From SIG587 sp045531585 (lineage in GTDB: Bacteria > Bacillota > Clostridia > Oscillospirales > Acutalibacteraceae): a stretch of 64,000 nucleotides of DNA. The notes beneath the pieces were generated by a model that ran no database searches, was not told the origin of the DNA, and saw nothing but the letters and a program-made list of their open reading frames with translations. A program made the position numbers and the translations under genes. Below are positions 17,562 through 25,108 of this stretch, one piece after another (position 1 is the stretch's first letter; the number at the start of each line of letters is the position of its first letter). The stretch lies in assembly GCA_045531585.1 (NCBI GenBank), contig JAZSEH010000018.1, forward strand, positions 4,540 to 68,539. Reading direction: 5' to 3'.

Positions 17562-17577
17562 TTCTATAGTTGAACTT
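17550..17577 (-). promoter_or_regulatory. Possible promoter of the aro operon
   Basis: On the minus strand TTCAAC and TAAAAT lie about 16 bases apart in this interval, upstream of the aroE ribosome site. It overlaps the acpP promoters on the other strand. The match is weaker than the other promoters listed. Confidence 0.35.
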
Positions 17578-17604
17578 GACTTATGGGAGAATATGTTGTA
17601 TTCT
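17576..17604 (+). promoter_or_regulatory. Downstream promoter of acpP
   Basis: TTGACT (17576-17581) and TATTCT (17599-17604) have 17-base spacing. Transcription would begin about 65 bases before the acpP ATG. Confidence 0.6.
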
Positions 17605-17676
17605 AAATATGTATTTAAATATACCATATTTGTCTTTTTATGTCTACTTTTAATGTTGTTTTTTGGAGGTTTTTTT

Positions 17677-17901
17677 ATGGTATTCGAAAAAGTTAAAGAG
17701 ATTTTGGCCGAGCAGCTTGACTCAAATGCAGAGGAAATGACTATGGAAACCCGCATTGTTGACGATCTTGGTGCAGATAGCCTTGACGTTGTTGAAATGC
17801 TTATGACCGTTGAGGATGAGTTTGAGATTGAAATTCCCGATAGCGTTATTGAAGATCTTAAAACCATTGGCGACGTTGTTGGATACATACAGAACAAATA
17901 A
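17677..17901 (+). CDS. acpP: Acyl carrier protein
   Basis: The product is a 74-residue acidic ACP. The phosphopantetheine attachment motif GADSLDVVEM places the modified serine at residue 35, and the flanking helices (TMETRIVDDLG and EDEFEIEIPD) are typical. ACP carries growing acyl chains in fatty acid synthesis. The frame is open upstream to 17593, but the ATG at 17677 has a TTGGAGGT site and gives the normal ACP length. The gene has tandem promoters and its own terminator, so it is monocistronic, as expected for a highly expressed small protein. No fab gene is adjacent. Confidence 0.97.
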   Translation: MVFEKVKEILAEQLDSNAEEMTMETRIVDDLGADSLDVVEMLMTVEDEFEIEIPDSVIEDLKTIGDVVGYIQNK

Positions 17902-17917
17902 GCACGTAAAAAACATA

Positions 17918-17955
17918 ATGCCTTGTAAAGATTCTTCTTTACAAGGCATTTTTTT
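17918..17955 (+). terminator. Terminator of acpP
   Basis: A 13-base perfect stem (17918-17930 with 17937-17949) with a 6-base loop is followed by six T residues. Confidence 0.92.
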
Positions 17956-18259
17956 CATTGAAAAATCCCCTTTCATGATTTAAATAAAAAATAAGATTTT
18001 GGGAGGTTTGTATTATCTGCTGACCACAGAGAAAACAATGCTCCGCTTTCTTTGCACTAAAAAGCGAAAATAATGTCCCATTTAAACATTGTAAAATGGT
18101 TATTATAACTATATTATAAACCTTTTGTTATTTTTCAATACACATTAGACGGACGATATGGACATTGTTATTTTGTTTTTAATCCATTATTAAATAAATG
18201 AGCTAAACAGGAAATATTTTACTGAATTTTGCAGGCAATATTACCCACCTATAAAGAAA
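17956..18259. other. AT-rich gap without a recognisable gene
   Basis: About 300 bases between the acpP terminator and the hairpin at 18260. No open frame with a ribosome site was found on either strand. A weak plus-strand promoter-like pair (TTGTAA and TATTAT) is near 18089-18117, but nothing recognisable lies downstream of it. Confidence 0.5.
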
Positions 18260-18297
18260 CACCAAAGGCACCGCATATACATACGGTGCCTTTGGTG
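18260..18297 (-). terminator. Strong hairpin, probable terminator of the 47-residue gene
   Basis: A perfect 14-base stem (18260-18273 with 18284-18297) surrounds a 10-base loop. On the minus strand it is followed by TTTCTTT, and it lies 43 bases after the stop of the small gene at 18341. Confidence 0.7.
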
Positions 18298-18340
18298 CAA
18301 AAATAAAAAAGAAAGGAATTAAAAATGAAAACGTATTAAA

Positions 18341-18484
18341 TTATACTTTGGCAAGCTTCTTTTTAATCATACGGATAACGCGCCTTTCCATAGCGATAAG
18401 ACGGCGCTCATTTAAAAAGCCCCAAAGCACAAAGCCTATTAAAACAACCTCTACTAAAGTTTGAAAGATAGCAAGTAAACCCAT
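18341..18484 (-). CDS. Small single-pass membrane protein of unknown function
   Basis: The product has 47 residues, starting MGLLAIFQTLVEVV. One membrane helix spans about residues 3-23, and the rest is a strongly basic amphipathic tail (NERRLIAMERRVIRMIKKK). The frame is open further upstream, but a textbook GGCGGAGGAAATT ribosome site lies directly before the ATG at 18484, and an exact TTGACA/TATAAT promoter lies 35-62 bases upstream. With its own terminator it forms a complete small unit. I do not recognise the family. The positive-inside rule would put the tail in the cytoplasm. It could be a small regulatory membrane protein; a type I toxin is less likely because no antisense promoter is evident. 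Confidence 0.75.
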   Translation of the reverse strand: MGLLAIFQTLVEVVLIGFVLWGFLNERRLIAMERRVIRMIKKKLAKV

Positions 18485-18518
18485 AATTTCCTCCGCCGAA
18501 CATTTGTTCTTTTTCTTT

Positions 18519-18546
18519 ATTATACTCTTTTTTCTGCATTTGTCAA
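18519..18546 (-). promoter_or_regulatory. Consensus promoter of the 47-residue gene
   Basis: On the minus strand an exact TTGACA (18541-18546) and exact TATAAT (18519-18524) are separated by 16 bases, one of the closest matches to the sigma-A consensus in the window. Confidence 0.85.
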
Positions 18547-18631
18547 GTATTTTTTTAAAATTTTTTTCTGACCTTGTAAATACATTATAAAAAAACAAAA
18601 GTCCCCAAAAAGGGACTTTTAAAATTATTTT

Positions 18632-19198
18632 TTATTCATCTTCAAAAAAGTATATATCCGACATATTTTCAAAATCGCTATAGGTAAATTCGCCGCCCTC
18701 GGTTTGGGCAAGGTTTATAATACGTCTTCCCTTCTTGGTGGCGTAGCGCAAGGTTTGTGCGGTGCCGCCGGGGGTACCGTCAAAGAAGGTGAGAACTATA
18801 TCACTGTTATCCACCATAAATTCATTACGCTTAAAGTAACAGCCCTTATAGTAGTGGTCGGATATAAGAACGGCCTCGTCGGCCTGCTGCATAATATTTT
18901 CATACCGCTCCTGCCAGTGGGGGTCCCAGCCCTTTTGCTGTTCCTTAAAGGGCAGGCAGCATACAAGCTTTATTTTTTTATTTGACCTACCTTTAAGCAG
19001 TAGCACCAGCTCGGCAGCCAGAATATCAAAGCCCATTGCCATACCGGTATAAAAGGTCAGGCAATTTTCCTCAGGCAAAGAAAATATTTCCTTTATTAGT
19101 TTGTTTTCAAGGTCAAGGTACTCCTCCCCCTCACCAAAGGTGAATGGAAATTTGTTGGGACGGTAGCCTGTAAAGCAACAGGCAAGATTTTTGCTCAT
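18632..19198 (-). CDS. SLOG-domain protein, YpsA family (DUF1273)
   Basis: The 188-residue product begins MSKNLACCFTGYRPNKFPF and contains FYTGMAMGFDILAAELVLLL, VCCLPFKEQQKGWDPHW, ISDHYYKGCYFKRNEFMVD and TFFDGTPGGTAQTLRYA, the Rossmann-like SLOG layout of YpsA. The family is thought to bind nucleotide-like ligands; in some Firmicutes YpsA affects cell division. A start further upstream (to 19405) only overlaps groL in another frame. The ATG at 19198 has a GAGGAG site 4 bases away and lies after the groL terminator, so it relies on read-through or an unseen promoter. Confidence 0.9.
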   Translation of the reverse strand: MSKNLACCFTGYRPNKFPFTFGEGEEYLDLENKLIKEIFSLPEENCLTFYTGMAMGFDILAAELVLLLKGRSNKKIKLVCCLPFKEQQKGWDPHWQERYENIMQQADEAVLISDHYYKGCYFKRNEFMVDNSDIVLTFFDGTPGGTAQTLRYATKKGRRIINLAQTEGGEFTYSDFENMSDIYFFEDE

Positions 19199-19218
19199 AT
19201 AACTCCTCACAAGAAAAT

Positions 19219-19240
19219 CAAGGGCGCAAACGCGCCCTTG
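19219..19240 (-). terminator. Terminator of groSL
   Basis: A 9-base G+C-rich stem (19219-19227 with 19232-19240) with a 4-base loop is followed by ATTTTCTT on the minus strand, 11 bases after the groL stop codon. Confidence 0.8.
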
Positions 19241-19250
19241 TAAATTTATT

Positions 19251-20885
19251 TTAATACATACCGCCTGCGGCAGCAGCGGCTGCGGCTGCATTAGCATCTG
19301 CGGCAGGGTCCTTTTTATCAGCAACAAGGCTTTCGGTGGTAAGAACCATGGATGCAACGGAAGCGGCGTTCTGAAGTGCAGAACGGGTAACCTTTGTAGG
19401 ATCAACTATACCTGCTTCAAGCATATCGGTATAGATTTCATTGTAGGCATCAAAACCGTAGTTAGGCTTACCTGCGCTTACAATCTTATCAACGATTACT
19501 GAGCCTTCAAGACCTGCGTTGGCGGCTATCTGACGGATAGGAGCCTCAAGGGCTTTAAGAACAATGGCAACACCTGTTTTCTCATCACCCTCGGTATCGT
19601 TAAGGAGTGCCTTAACGGAGCTGATAGCGTTTACAAGTGCAACACCGCCGCCTGCTACGATGCCTTCCTCAACGGCGGCCTTGGTAGCGGCAAGAGCGTC
19701 CTCAATGCGGAGCTTCTTTTCCTTCATTTCAATTTCGGTAGCAGCACCAACCTTAACAACGGCAACACCGCCTGCAAGCTTAGCAAGACGCTCCTGAAGC
19801 TTTTCTCTGTCAAAATCAGAGGTTGTAGTTTCTATCTGATTTCTTATCTGACCAACACGGTCATTAATTGCGGCAGCATCACCTGCACCGTCAACAATAA
19901 TGGTGTTTTCCTTGCCAATTTTAATCTGGCGGGCACGGCCAAGCTGCATCATAGTGGTATCCTTAAGCTCAAGGCCCAATTCCTCGGTAATAACCTCACC
20001 ACCGGTAAGAATGGCAATATCACGGAGCATTTCCTTTCTTCTATCGCCAAAGCCGGGAGCCTTAACGCCTACGCAGGTAAAGGTACCACGAAGCTTATTG
20101 ACAATAAGGGTAGAAAGAGCCTCGCCCTCAATATCCTCGGCAATTATAACAAGCTTCTTGCCTGACTGAACTATCTGCTCAAGAAGGGGTAAAATTTCCT
20201 GGATGTTGGAAATTTTCTTATCGGTGATAAGAACAAGAGCGTTATCAATAACAGCCTCCATCTTATCGGTATCGGTAGCCATATAGGGAGTGATATAGCC
20301 ACGGTCAAACTGCATACCCTCAACAACCTCGGTATAGGTTTCGGCAGTTTTGGATTCCTCAACGGTGATAACACCGTCGGCAGAAACCTTTTCCATAGCC
20401 TCAGCAATAAGGTTACCGATGTGCTCATCCCCTGCGGAAACGGTGGCAACACGGGCAATATCTGCAGAGCCTGTTACCTTCTTTGAATTGGAGATAACGG
20501 TGGCAACGGCGGTATCAACAGCCTTTGCAATACCCTTTTTAACAACCATGGGATTAGCACCTGCGGCAACGTTCTTCATACCCTCAAGAATTAAGGCCTG
20601 AGCAAGAACGGTAGCGGTTGTGGTACCGTCACCTGCAGCATCGTTAGTTTTTACGGAAACTTCCTTTACAAGCTGTGCGCCCATATTCTCAAAGGGGTCG
20701 TCAAGCTCGATTTCCTTTGCGATTGTAACACCGTCGTTGGTGATAAGGGGAGATCCGAATTTTTTATCAAGAACAACATTTCTGCCCTTGGGACCTAAGG
20801 TCACCTTTACGGCATCGGCAAGCTGATCCACACCGGACTGAAGAGCTTTTCTTGCCTCTTCGCCGAAAATTATTTGTTTAGCCAT
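19251..20885 (-). CDS. groL: Chaperonin GroEL
   Basis: The 544-residue product is standard for GroEL. It has VTLGPKGRNVVLDKKFGSP (residues 28-46), the ATPase motif AAGDGTTTATVLAQ (near 84), VVEGMQFDRGYITPYM (near 189), APGFGDRRKEML and EEGIVAGGGVAL (near 405). It ends in an alanine-rich stretch and GGMY, where most homologues have GGM repeats. It refolds proteins as a double ring with GroES and ATP. groS is 24 bases upstream and the pair is controlled by CIRCE. Confidence 0.99.
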   Translation of the reverse strand: MAKQIIFGEEARKALQSGVDQLADAVKVTLGPKGRNVVLDKKFGSPLITNDGVTIAKEIELDDPFENMGAQLVKEVSVKTNDAAGDGTTTATVLAQALILEGMKNVAAGANPMVVKKGIAKAVDTAVATVISNSKKVTGSADIARVATVSAGDEHIGNLIAEAMEKVSADGVITVEESKTAETYTEVVEGMQFDRGYITPYMATDTDKMEAVIDNALVLITDKKISNIQEILPLLEQIVQSGKKLVIIAEDIEGEALSTLIVNKLRGTFTCVGVKAPGFGDRRKEMLRDIAILTGGEVITEELGLELKDTTMMQLGRARQIKIGKENTIIVDGAGDAAAINDRVGQIRNQIETTTSDFDREKLQERLAKLAGGVAVVKVGAATEIEMKEKKLRIEDALAATKAAVEEGIVAGGGVALVNAISSVKALLNDTEGDEKTGVAIVLKALEAPIRQIAANAGLEGSVIVDKIVSAGKPNYGFDAYNEIYTDMLEAGIVDPTKVTRSALQNAASVASMVLTTESLVADKKDPAADANAAAAAAAAGGMY

Positions 20886-20909
20886 AATAAAACAACTCCT
20901 ATTCTAAAA

Positions 20910-21194
20910 TTACTCAACTATTGCCAGAATATCACTCTGACGGATTATACTGTACTCCACACCGTCAATTTTAACCTCGGTGCCGGAATACTTGGCAGTG
21001 ATAACCTTATCTCCAACCTTTACATACATTTCAACCTCATTACCGTCAACCATTCCACCGGGGCCAACAGCCACGATTTCTGCAATCTGTGGTTTTTCCT
21101 GTGCAGCAGAGGTTAAGATAATACCGCTTTTTGTGGTTTCCTCAGCCTCTACAAGCTTGGTAACAACACGGTCTGCCAAAGGTTTGATAGTCAT
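20910..21194 (-). CDS. groS: Co-chaperonin GroES
   Basis: The 94-residue product starts MTIKPLADRVVTKLVEAEE and has the mobile loop TTKSGIILTSAAQEKPQ and the GPGGMVDGNEVEMYVKVGD region. It caps GroEL. The frame is open upstream, but the GGAGGCG site before the ATG at 21194 and the family length decide the start. The CIRCE element lies about 35 bases upstream. Confidence 0.98.
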   Translation of the reverse strand: MTIKPLADRVVTKLVEAEETTKSGIILTSAAQEKPQIAEIVAVGPGGMVDGNEVEMYVKVGDKVITAKYSGTEVKIDGVEYSIIRQSDILAIVE

Positions 21195-21229
21195 TATAAA
21201 ACGCCTCCAAAAATTTAAACTTGAAAGAT

Positions 21230-21256
21230 TTAGCACTCTTGCCTTTTGAGTGCTAA
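21230..21256 (-). promoter_or_regulatory. CIRCE operator (HrcA site)
   Basis: TTAGCACTC (21230-21238), nine bases, then GAGTGCTAA (21248-21256): an exact copy of the CIRCE inverted repeat. It lies between the groS promoter and the start codon, so HrcA should repress groSL until heat shock. hrcA itself is not in the window. Confidence 0.97.
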
Positions 21257-21260
21257 ATCT

Positions 21261-21288
21261 ATTTTAACCTATTTTTTCCAAAAATCAA
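21261..21288 (-). promoter_or_regulatory. groSL promoter
   Basis: On the minus strand TTGATT (21283-21288) and TAAAAT (21261-21266), 16 bases apart, sit immediately upstream of CIRCE, so the operator covers the transcription start. Confidence 0.7.
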
Positions 21289-21316
21289 GTACTTTTTATT
21301 ATATTTAATAGTTTAT

Positions 21317-22249
21317 TTATATTTGCGCCGCAGTGGGTGTCTTGAACTTTTGTGCAAGAGTTGCGGGTATGATGAAATTAAGTGCTTTTTCCACTATTTC
21401 AAAGCGGATGCTTTTCATCCTTACTATTTCACCGTCAAAATTCACGGGAATAGGTTTATCAGACTCAATCTCCATAACCGAGCACTTACCCATTTTGCAA
21501 TATTTCTTGCCCTCCTGTGTTCCCTTTGAGTAGACCTTTAAAAAGGCCGGAACCTTGAAGCGGGACATAATATCTATTATGGTATATTCAAGCTTACCGT
21601 CAGTAGGGTCGGCGTGTGGTGCGCTGATATATCCGCCGCCGTATACCGGGCCATTGGCACACACTGCAAAAAGACAACGCACAACGCCCCTTGATACACC
21701 GTCTATTTTAAGCTTTACGGTAATGCCCAATTTCCTTAAAAAAGTTTTTACCACAGCCATATTATAGGCGGCAGGTCCCGAAACACCCGGCAGGCGTTTA
21801 AAAAGCACCATATCGTCAGCAACCATAGCATCCATTCCGACGGAGCACTGATTTATACAGTAGTTCTCCCCTGCCTTTATAAGGTCAATACTTACGGGTG
21901 TGCCGTTAACCATACTATCTATATTAAGGAAGTGGGATTTATCACCGAAGTATTTAAGGAAATCATTGGCGGAGCCACAAGGAATAACACCGAAATGCAC
22001 ATTTTCGTGACCTACAACGCCGTTTACGGCCTCAAAGCAGGTGCCTTCACCGCCACAAGCAAATATTACTACCTCGTCACCAACGTCCGCCTCTGCCTTT
22101 GCAACGGTTTTGGCCTCACCCGGAGCGGAGGTCACAACTATTTTATACTCTGCCTTATTTTTGGCAAAGTATTCCTCAATAAGGGGGGTAAGCATTTCCA
22201 CTCCCTTACCTTTACCTGCTGTAGGATTAATTATAAAAACGTAGCGCAT
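21317..22249 (-). CDS. Diacylglycerol/lipid kinase family protein
   Basis: The 310-residue product has the DAGK catalytic domain: FIINPTAGKGKG at the N-terminus (residues 4-15), ACGGEGTCFEAVNGV (about 64-78; usual motif GGDGT, with Glu here instead of Asp), and FGVIPCGSANDFLKYFG (about 86-102). The C-terminal beta-sandwich includes ANGPVYGGGY and DGKLEYTII. Such enzymes phosphorylate diacylglycerol or related lipids at the membrane. The start follows AGGAGAAC and directly abuts the rRNA methylase gene. The GGEGT change is at a conserved aspartate, so activity is a little uncertain. Confidence 0.88.
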   Translation of the reverse strand: MRYVFIINPTAGKGKGVEMLTPLIEEYFAKNKAEYKIVVTSAPGEAKTVAKAEADVGDEVVIFACGGEGTCFEAVNGVVGHENVHFGVIPCGSANDFLKYFGDKSHFLNIDSMVNGTPVSIDLIKAGENYCINQCSVGMDAMVADDMVLFKRLPGVSGPAAYNMAVVKTFLRKLGITVKLKIDGVSRGVVRCLFAVCANGPVYGGGYISAPHADPTDGKLEYTIIDIMSRFKVPAFLKVYSKGTQEGKKYCKMGKCSVMEIESDKPIPVNFDGEIVRMKSIRFEIVEKALNFIIPATLAQKFKTPTAAQI

Positions 22250-23383
22250 TTATTTGTTCTCCTTATTTTTAAAATACATATATGCCTGACATTTAATCAT
22301 TCCGTTATAAAGCTTCCGGCGCTTATCTGCGGTATCGCCAAAGAATTTTTCAAACTCATCATGGGGACTGATTATGCAGTACTTTTGTCCCTGACCGCGG
22401 GTAAAGCGCTGACCCATTGTTTTGTAAAGCTCCTCCGCGGCACGCACGTCAAGAAGGCGCTCTCCGTAAGGAGGATTTGTAACGGTGAGGCAACGCTGTG
22501 CAGGAGGGGAAAAGTCCTTAATATCGGCAACCCTTACGTCGATATAGTTTTTTACTCCTGCCTTGGCGGCGTTAGCAAGAGTAAGCTCCACACAGGCAGG
22601 GTCTATATCAGAACCATAGGCCTTAAAGTCAATACCGTGGAGTATTAAATCCTGTGCACGCATTCTTTCCTGCTGCCACACCTTATCGGGAATGGCGCCA
22701 AAACGTTCTGCCGCAAAAAAGCGGCGAAGTCCCGGAGCAATTTTAGCCGCCATCATAGCCGATTCAATAAGTATTGTACCCGAACCGCAAAAGGGGTCAA
22801 ACAGCAGGGTATCGGGGAAAATACGGGATAAATCGCACATAGCCGCGGCAAGGGTTTCCTTAAGGGGGGCGGCATTGGAGTTTCTCCTGTAACCACGCTT
22901 ATGAAGTGCATCACCTGATGTGTCTATCATAAGGGTAGCGGTATCCTTCATAATGGAGAATTTAATTTTATATTCAGGGCCTGTTTCGTTAAACCAGGAA
23001 ATATTATATTTTGATTTAAGCCGCTCAACAACAGCCTTTTTAATTATGGACTGGCAGTCGGGTATGCTGAAAAGGGCTGAGTTAATGCTGTAGCCCGTAA
23101 CGGGAAAAGCGTCCTCCCTACCGATAAAATCCTCCCAAGGCAGAGCCTTAACACCATCAAAAAGTTGGGTAAATGAGGTAGCCTTAAACTCACCCATATT
23201 TATTAAAATACGCTCACAAAAGCGGGAGTTTATATTGGCGCGGGCCAGCATATTAAAGTCACCCTCAAGGAGCACACGACCGTTTTCAGCCTCAACCTTT
23301 TCAAAGCCCATTCGGCGGAATTCGTCAGCGGCAATACCCTCTATGCCCAAAAGGCAGGGCGCCACCATTTTAATATTGGTCAT
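22250..23383 (-). CDS. THUMP-domain rRNA (guanine-N2) methyltransferase, YpsC/RlmL-like
   Basis: The 377-residue product has a N-terminal THUMP region (about 45-155) and a Rossmann methylase domain. That domain shows DPFCGSGTILIESAMMA (near 195), YGSDIDPACVELTLANAAKAG (near 255) and the catalytic NPPYGERL (near 305). This is the YpsC/RlmL-N layout, expected to methylate a guanine of 23S rRNA with S-adenosylmethionine. It directly precedes the lipid kinase. A YpsA-like gene is about 3 kb away. Confidence 0.93.
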   Translation of the reverse strand: MTNIKMVAPCLLGIEGIAADEFRRMGFEKVEAENGRVLLEGDFNMLARANINSRFCERILINMGEFKATSFTQLFDGVKALPWEDFIGREDAFPVTGYSINSALFSIPDCQSIIKKAVVERLKSKYNISWFNETGPEYKIKFSIMKDTATLMIDTSGDALHKRGYRRNSNAAPLKETLAAAMCDLSRIFPDTLLFDPFCGSGTILIESAMMAAKIAPGLRRFFAAERFGAIPDKVWQQERMRAQDLILHGIDFKAYGSDIDPACVELTLANAAKAGVKNYIDVRVADIKDFSPPAQRCLTVTNPPYGERLLDVRAAEELYKTMGQRFTRGQGQKYCIISPHDEFEKFFGDTADKRRKLYNGMIKCQAYMYFKNKENK

Positions 23384-23389
23384 TAAAAA

Positions 23390-24235
23390 TTACACTATCC
23401 TTACTGTTTTATGTCTTGTTATATGACAGCCTATATTCACCGCTACGGGAAGTCCCGCAATGTGGGTTGGTGCCGTTTCTATGTTTACCGCAAGGGCGGT
23501 GGTAGCACCGCCAAAGCCCTGAGGGCCAATACCGAGTTGATTTATTTTACCGAGAAGCTCAGCCTCAAGCCTTGCGTAGTACTCATCTTCATTTCTTTTG
23601 GTTATATCTCTGCATAAAGCCCGTTTTGAGAGGAGAGCGCACTGCTCAAAATCTCCGCCGATACCTACCCCCACAACAATGGGAGGACAAGGGTTGTTCC
23701 CTGCTTTTTTTACACAGTCAAGAACGCTTGCTATAACTCCGTCACGCCCGTCAAAGGGAGTAAGCATATAAACACGGCTCATATTCTCACTGCCAAAGCC
23801 CTTGGGGGCTACGGTTATCTCCACTTCCTCACCGGGTACTATATCGGTATGTATAACGGCAGGGGTATTATCCCCTGTGTTGGCTCTGTTCAGCGGGTCG
23901 CCCACGACGGATTTCCTAAGCAGGCCCTTATCATAGCCAATGCGAACACCCTCATTTACAGCCTTATACAGGTCGCCCCCCGTAAAATGCACGTCCTGTC
24001 CGATTTTAAGGAACACAACCGCCATACCCGTATCCTGACAGACGGGAACGTCCAACTGTTTTGCCACGGCGTTGTTGCGGTCAATATCCAGAAGTATTTC
24101 CTTGGCAAGGGGATTTGTTTCGTTACAGGCGGCGCATTTTACCGCCTGAACAACGTCACACGGCAGGACCTTATTAGCATCAATACAAAGCTGTGCCACA
24201 GCCTGGGTTATGCGGGAAACTTCAATTTCTTTCAT
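23390..24235 (-). CDS. Class I fumarate hydratase (or L-tartrate dehydratase), alpha subunit
   Basis: The 281-residue product matches the alpha (N-terminal) half of the oxygen-sensitive iron-sulfur fumarase/tartrate dehydratase family. Motifs are VCQDTGMAVVFLKIGQDVHF (near 80, with an iron-sulfur cysteine), CPPIVVGVGIGGDFEQCALLSKRAL (near 188), and GPQGFGGATTALAVNIE. The enzyme normally needs a beta subunit carrying the rest of the active site, usually encoded next door. Here the downstream neighbour is the rRNA methylase 6 bases away, and no beta gene is in the window. An AGAAGGAAAAG site supports the start. Confidence 0.9.
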   Translation of the reverse strand: MKEIEVSRITQAVAQLCIDANKVLPCDVVQAVKCAACNETNPLAKEILLDIDRNNAVAKQLDVPVCQDTGMAVVFLKIGQDVHFTGGDLYKAVNEGVRIGYDKGLLRKSVVGDPLNRANTGDNTPAVIHTDIVPGEEVEITVAPKGFGSENMSRVYMLTPFDGRDGVIASVLDCVKKAGNNPCPPIVVGVGIGGDFEQCALLSKRALCRDITKRNEDEYYARLEAELLGKINQLGIGPQGFGGATTALAVNIETAPTHIAGLPVAVNIGCHITRHKTVRIV

Positions 24236-24257
24236 TTCTTTTCCTTCTAAAAATAAA

Positions 24258-24310
24258 CGGCAGACTTTGCTTTGAGGACGCCCTTATGGGGCGCCTCGAT
24301 AGGTCTGCCG
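24258..24310 (-). terminator. Terminator of the yab operon
   Basis: A long two-part hairpin. The outer stem CGGCAGAC/GTCTGCCG is at 24258-24265 and 24303-24310, with inner G+C-rich stems, and TTTATTTTT follows on the minus strand. It lies just after the yabR stop and just before the fumarase gene. Confidence 0.8.
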
Positions 24311-24322
24311 CGTTTAGTTTTT

Positions 24323-24772
24323 TTATTTTACGCCCGCGCCGCGCTTGGTGCGCTTGACCTCGGGATTTTTGCGTTTAAGATCAGAAAACTTTTCGTCACT
24401 TGTTTGCTTGAATTTGTTCATCATATCCTCAAAGGAGGCAGGCTCACTCTTCCGTGGAGTCCATGTATAGGAGCTGTCTATTTTGTTTTCTCCCTGAACA
24501 TTCTGACGACGGGGTGCACGCTCAGACTTTTTATCATTTTCCATTGCGCGCTTAATGCTGAGGCTTATCTTACCGTTATCTCCGATACTCAGCACCTTCA
24601 TTTTAACGGTGTCGCCTTCTTTAACGTGCTCTTTGATGTCACTTACATAGGTCTGTGCCACCTCAGAAATATGTACCATACCGGTTTTCCCCTCACCAAG
24701 GTCAACGAAAACGCCGAAATTGGTGATACCGGTTATCTTACCTTCAATTAACTGTCCTACCTCAAGTTGCAT
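24323..24772 (-). CDS. yabR: S1 RNA-binding domain protein (YabR-like)
   Basis: The 149-residue product has one S1 domain at residues 1-75 (GKITGITNFGVFVDLGEGKT, GMVHISEVAQTYV, GDTVKMKVLSIGDNGKISLS). A basic, low-complexity tail ends LKRKNPEVKRTKRG. The domain binds RNA, and YabR-type proteins associate with ribosomes in some species. The gene order yabO-yabP-yabQ-divIC-yabR is the same as in Bacillus subtilis, which supports the name. Last gene of its operon. Confidence 0.9.
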   Translation of the reverse strand: MQLEVGQLIEGKITGITNFGVFVDLGEGKTGMVHISEVAQTYVSDIKEHVKEGDTVKMKVLSIGDNGKISLSIKRAMENDKKSERAPRRQNVQGENKIDSSYTWTPRKSEPASFEDMMNKFKQTSDEKFSDLKRKNPEVKRTKRGAGVK

Positions 24773-24814
24773 AAGTGAAAAGCTTCCTCCCTCAGGAAAA
24801 TTGTATACCGCCGG

Positions 24815-25102
24815 TTAGTTTCCGGAAATATCTATGTATACCTGTTCATCGGCATAAACATAACCAAGTCTCTCTCTTGCCGCTTTTTCTATGATTTTAG
24901 CATCGTCGCTGCTATCCAGCAGATTCATAAGCTCATTTATCTGCATAGCCTTTTCATCACGCTGGGCCTGCAGGGCTTCAAGAGAGTTACGGTCCTTAAT
25001 AAGGTCACGCCAAAGTCCGCAAAGTGTAACCACCATATAAACGCAAACGCACAGAACAAGCAAACGAAGCACTATACTTTTTTTCTGTTTTTTTGCCGCC
25101 AC
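24815..25102 (-). CDS. divIC: Septum formation initiator, DivIC/FtsB family
   Basis: The 95-residue product has a short basic start, one membrane helix (about 11-30) and a coiled coil with regular leucines (about 32-65). The family motif follows: KAARERLGYVYADEQVYIDI, the LGxxxxxE/V(Y)xxx type ending. DivIC/FtsB proteins form the FtsL-DivIB membrane complex that activates septal peptidoglycan synthesis. Start GTG with an AAAGGAG site. Its place between yabQ and yabR confirms the assignment. Confidence 0.93.
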   Translation of the reverse strand: MAAKKQKKSIVLRLLVLCVCVYMVVTLCGLWRDLIKDRNSLEALQAQRDEKAMQINELMNLLDSSDDAKIIEKAARERLGYVYADEQVYIDISGN

Positions 25103-25108
25103 AGGTGT

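Noticed and set aside
17593..17676. N-terminal extension of acyl carrier protein
   Set aside because: It would start inside the downstream promoter and adds a hydrophobic stretch absent from ACPs.
17976..18260. Small RNA or gene in the AT-rich gap after acpP
   Set aside because: Only a weak promoter-like pair was seen and no stable structure or frame with a ribosome site.
19199..19405. N-terminal extension of the YpsA-like protein into groL
   Set aside because: The extra 69 residues are groL read in another frame and cross the groL terminator; the ATG at 19198 has a good ribosome site.
21932..22648. Plus-strand open frame of 238 codons across dagK-like and rRNA methylase genes
   Set aside because: It lies wholly antisense to two well-supported genes and has no recognisable domain.
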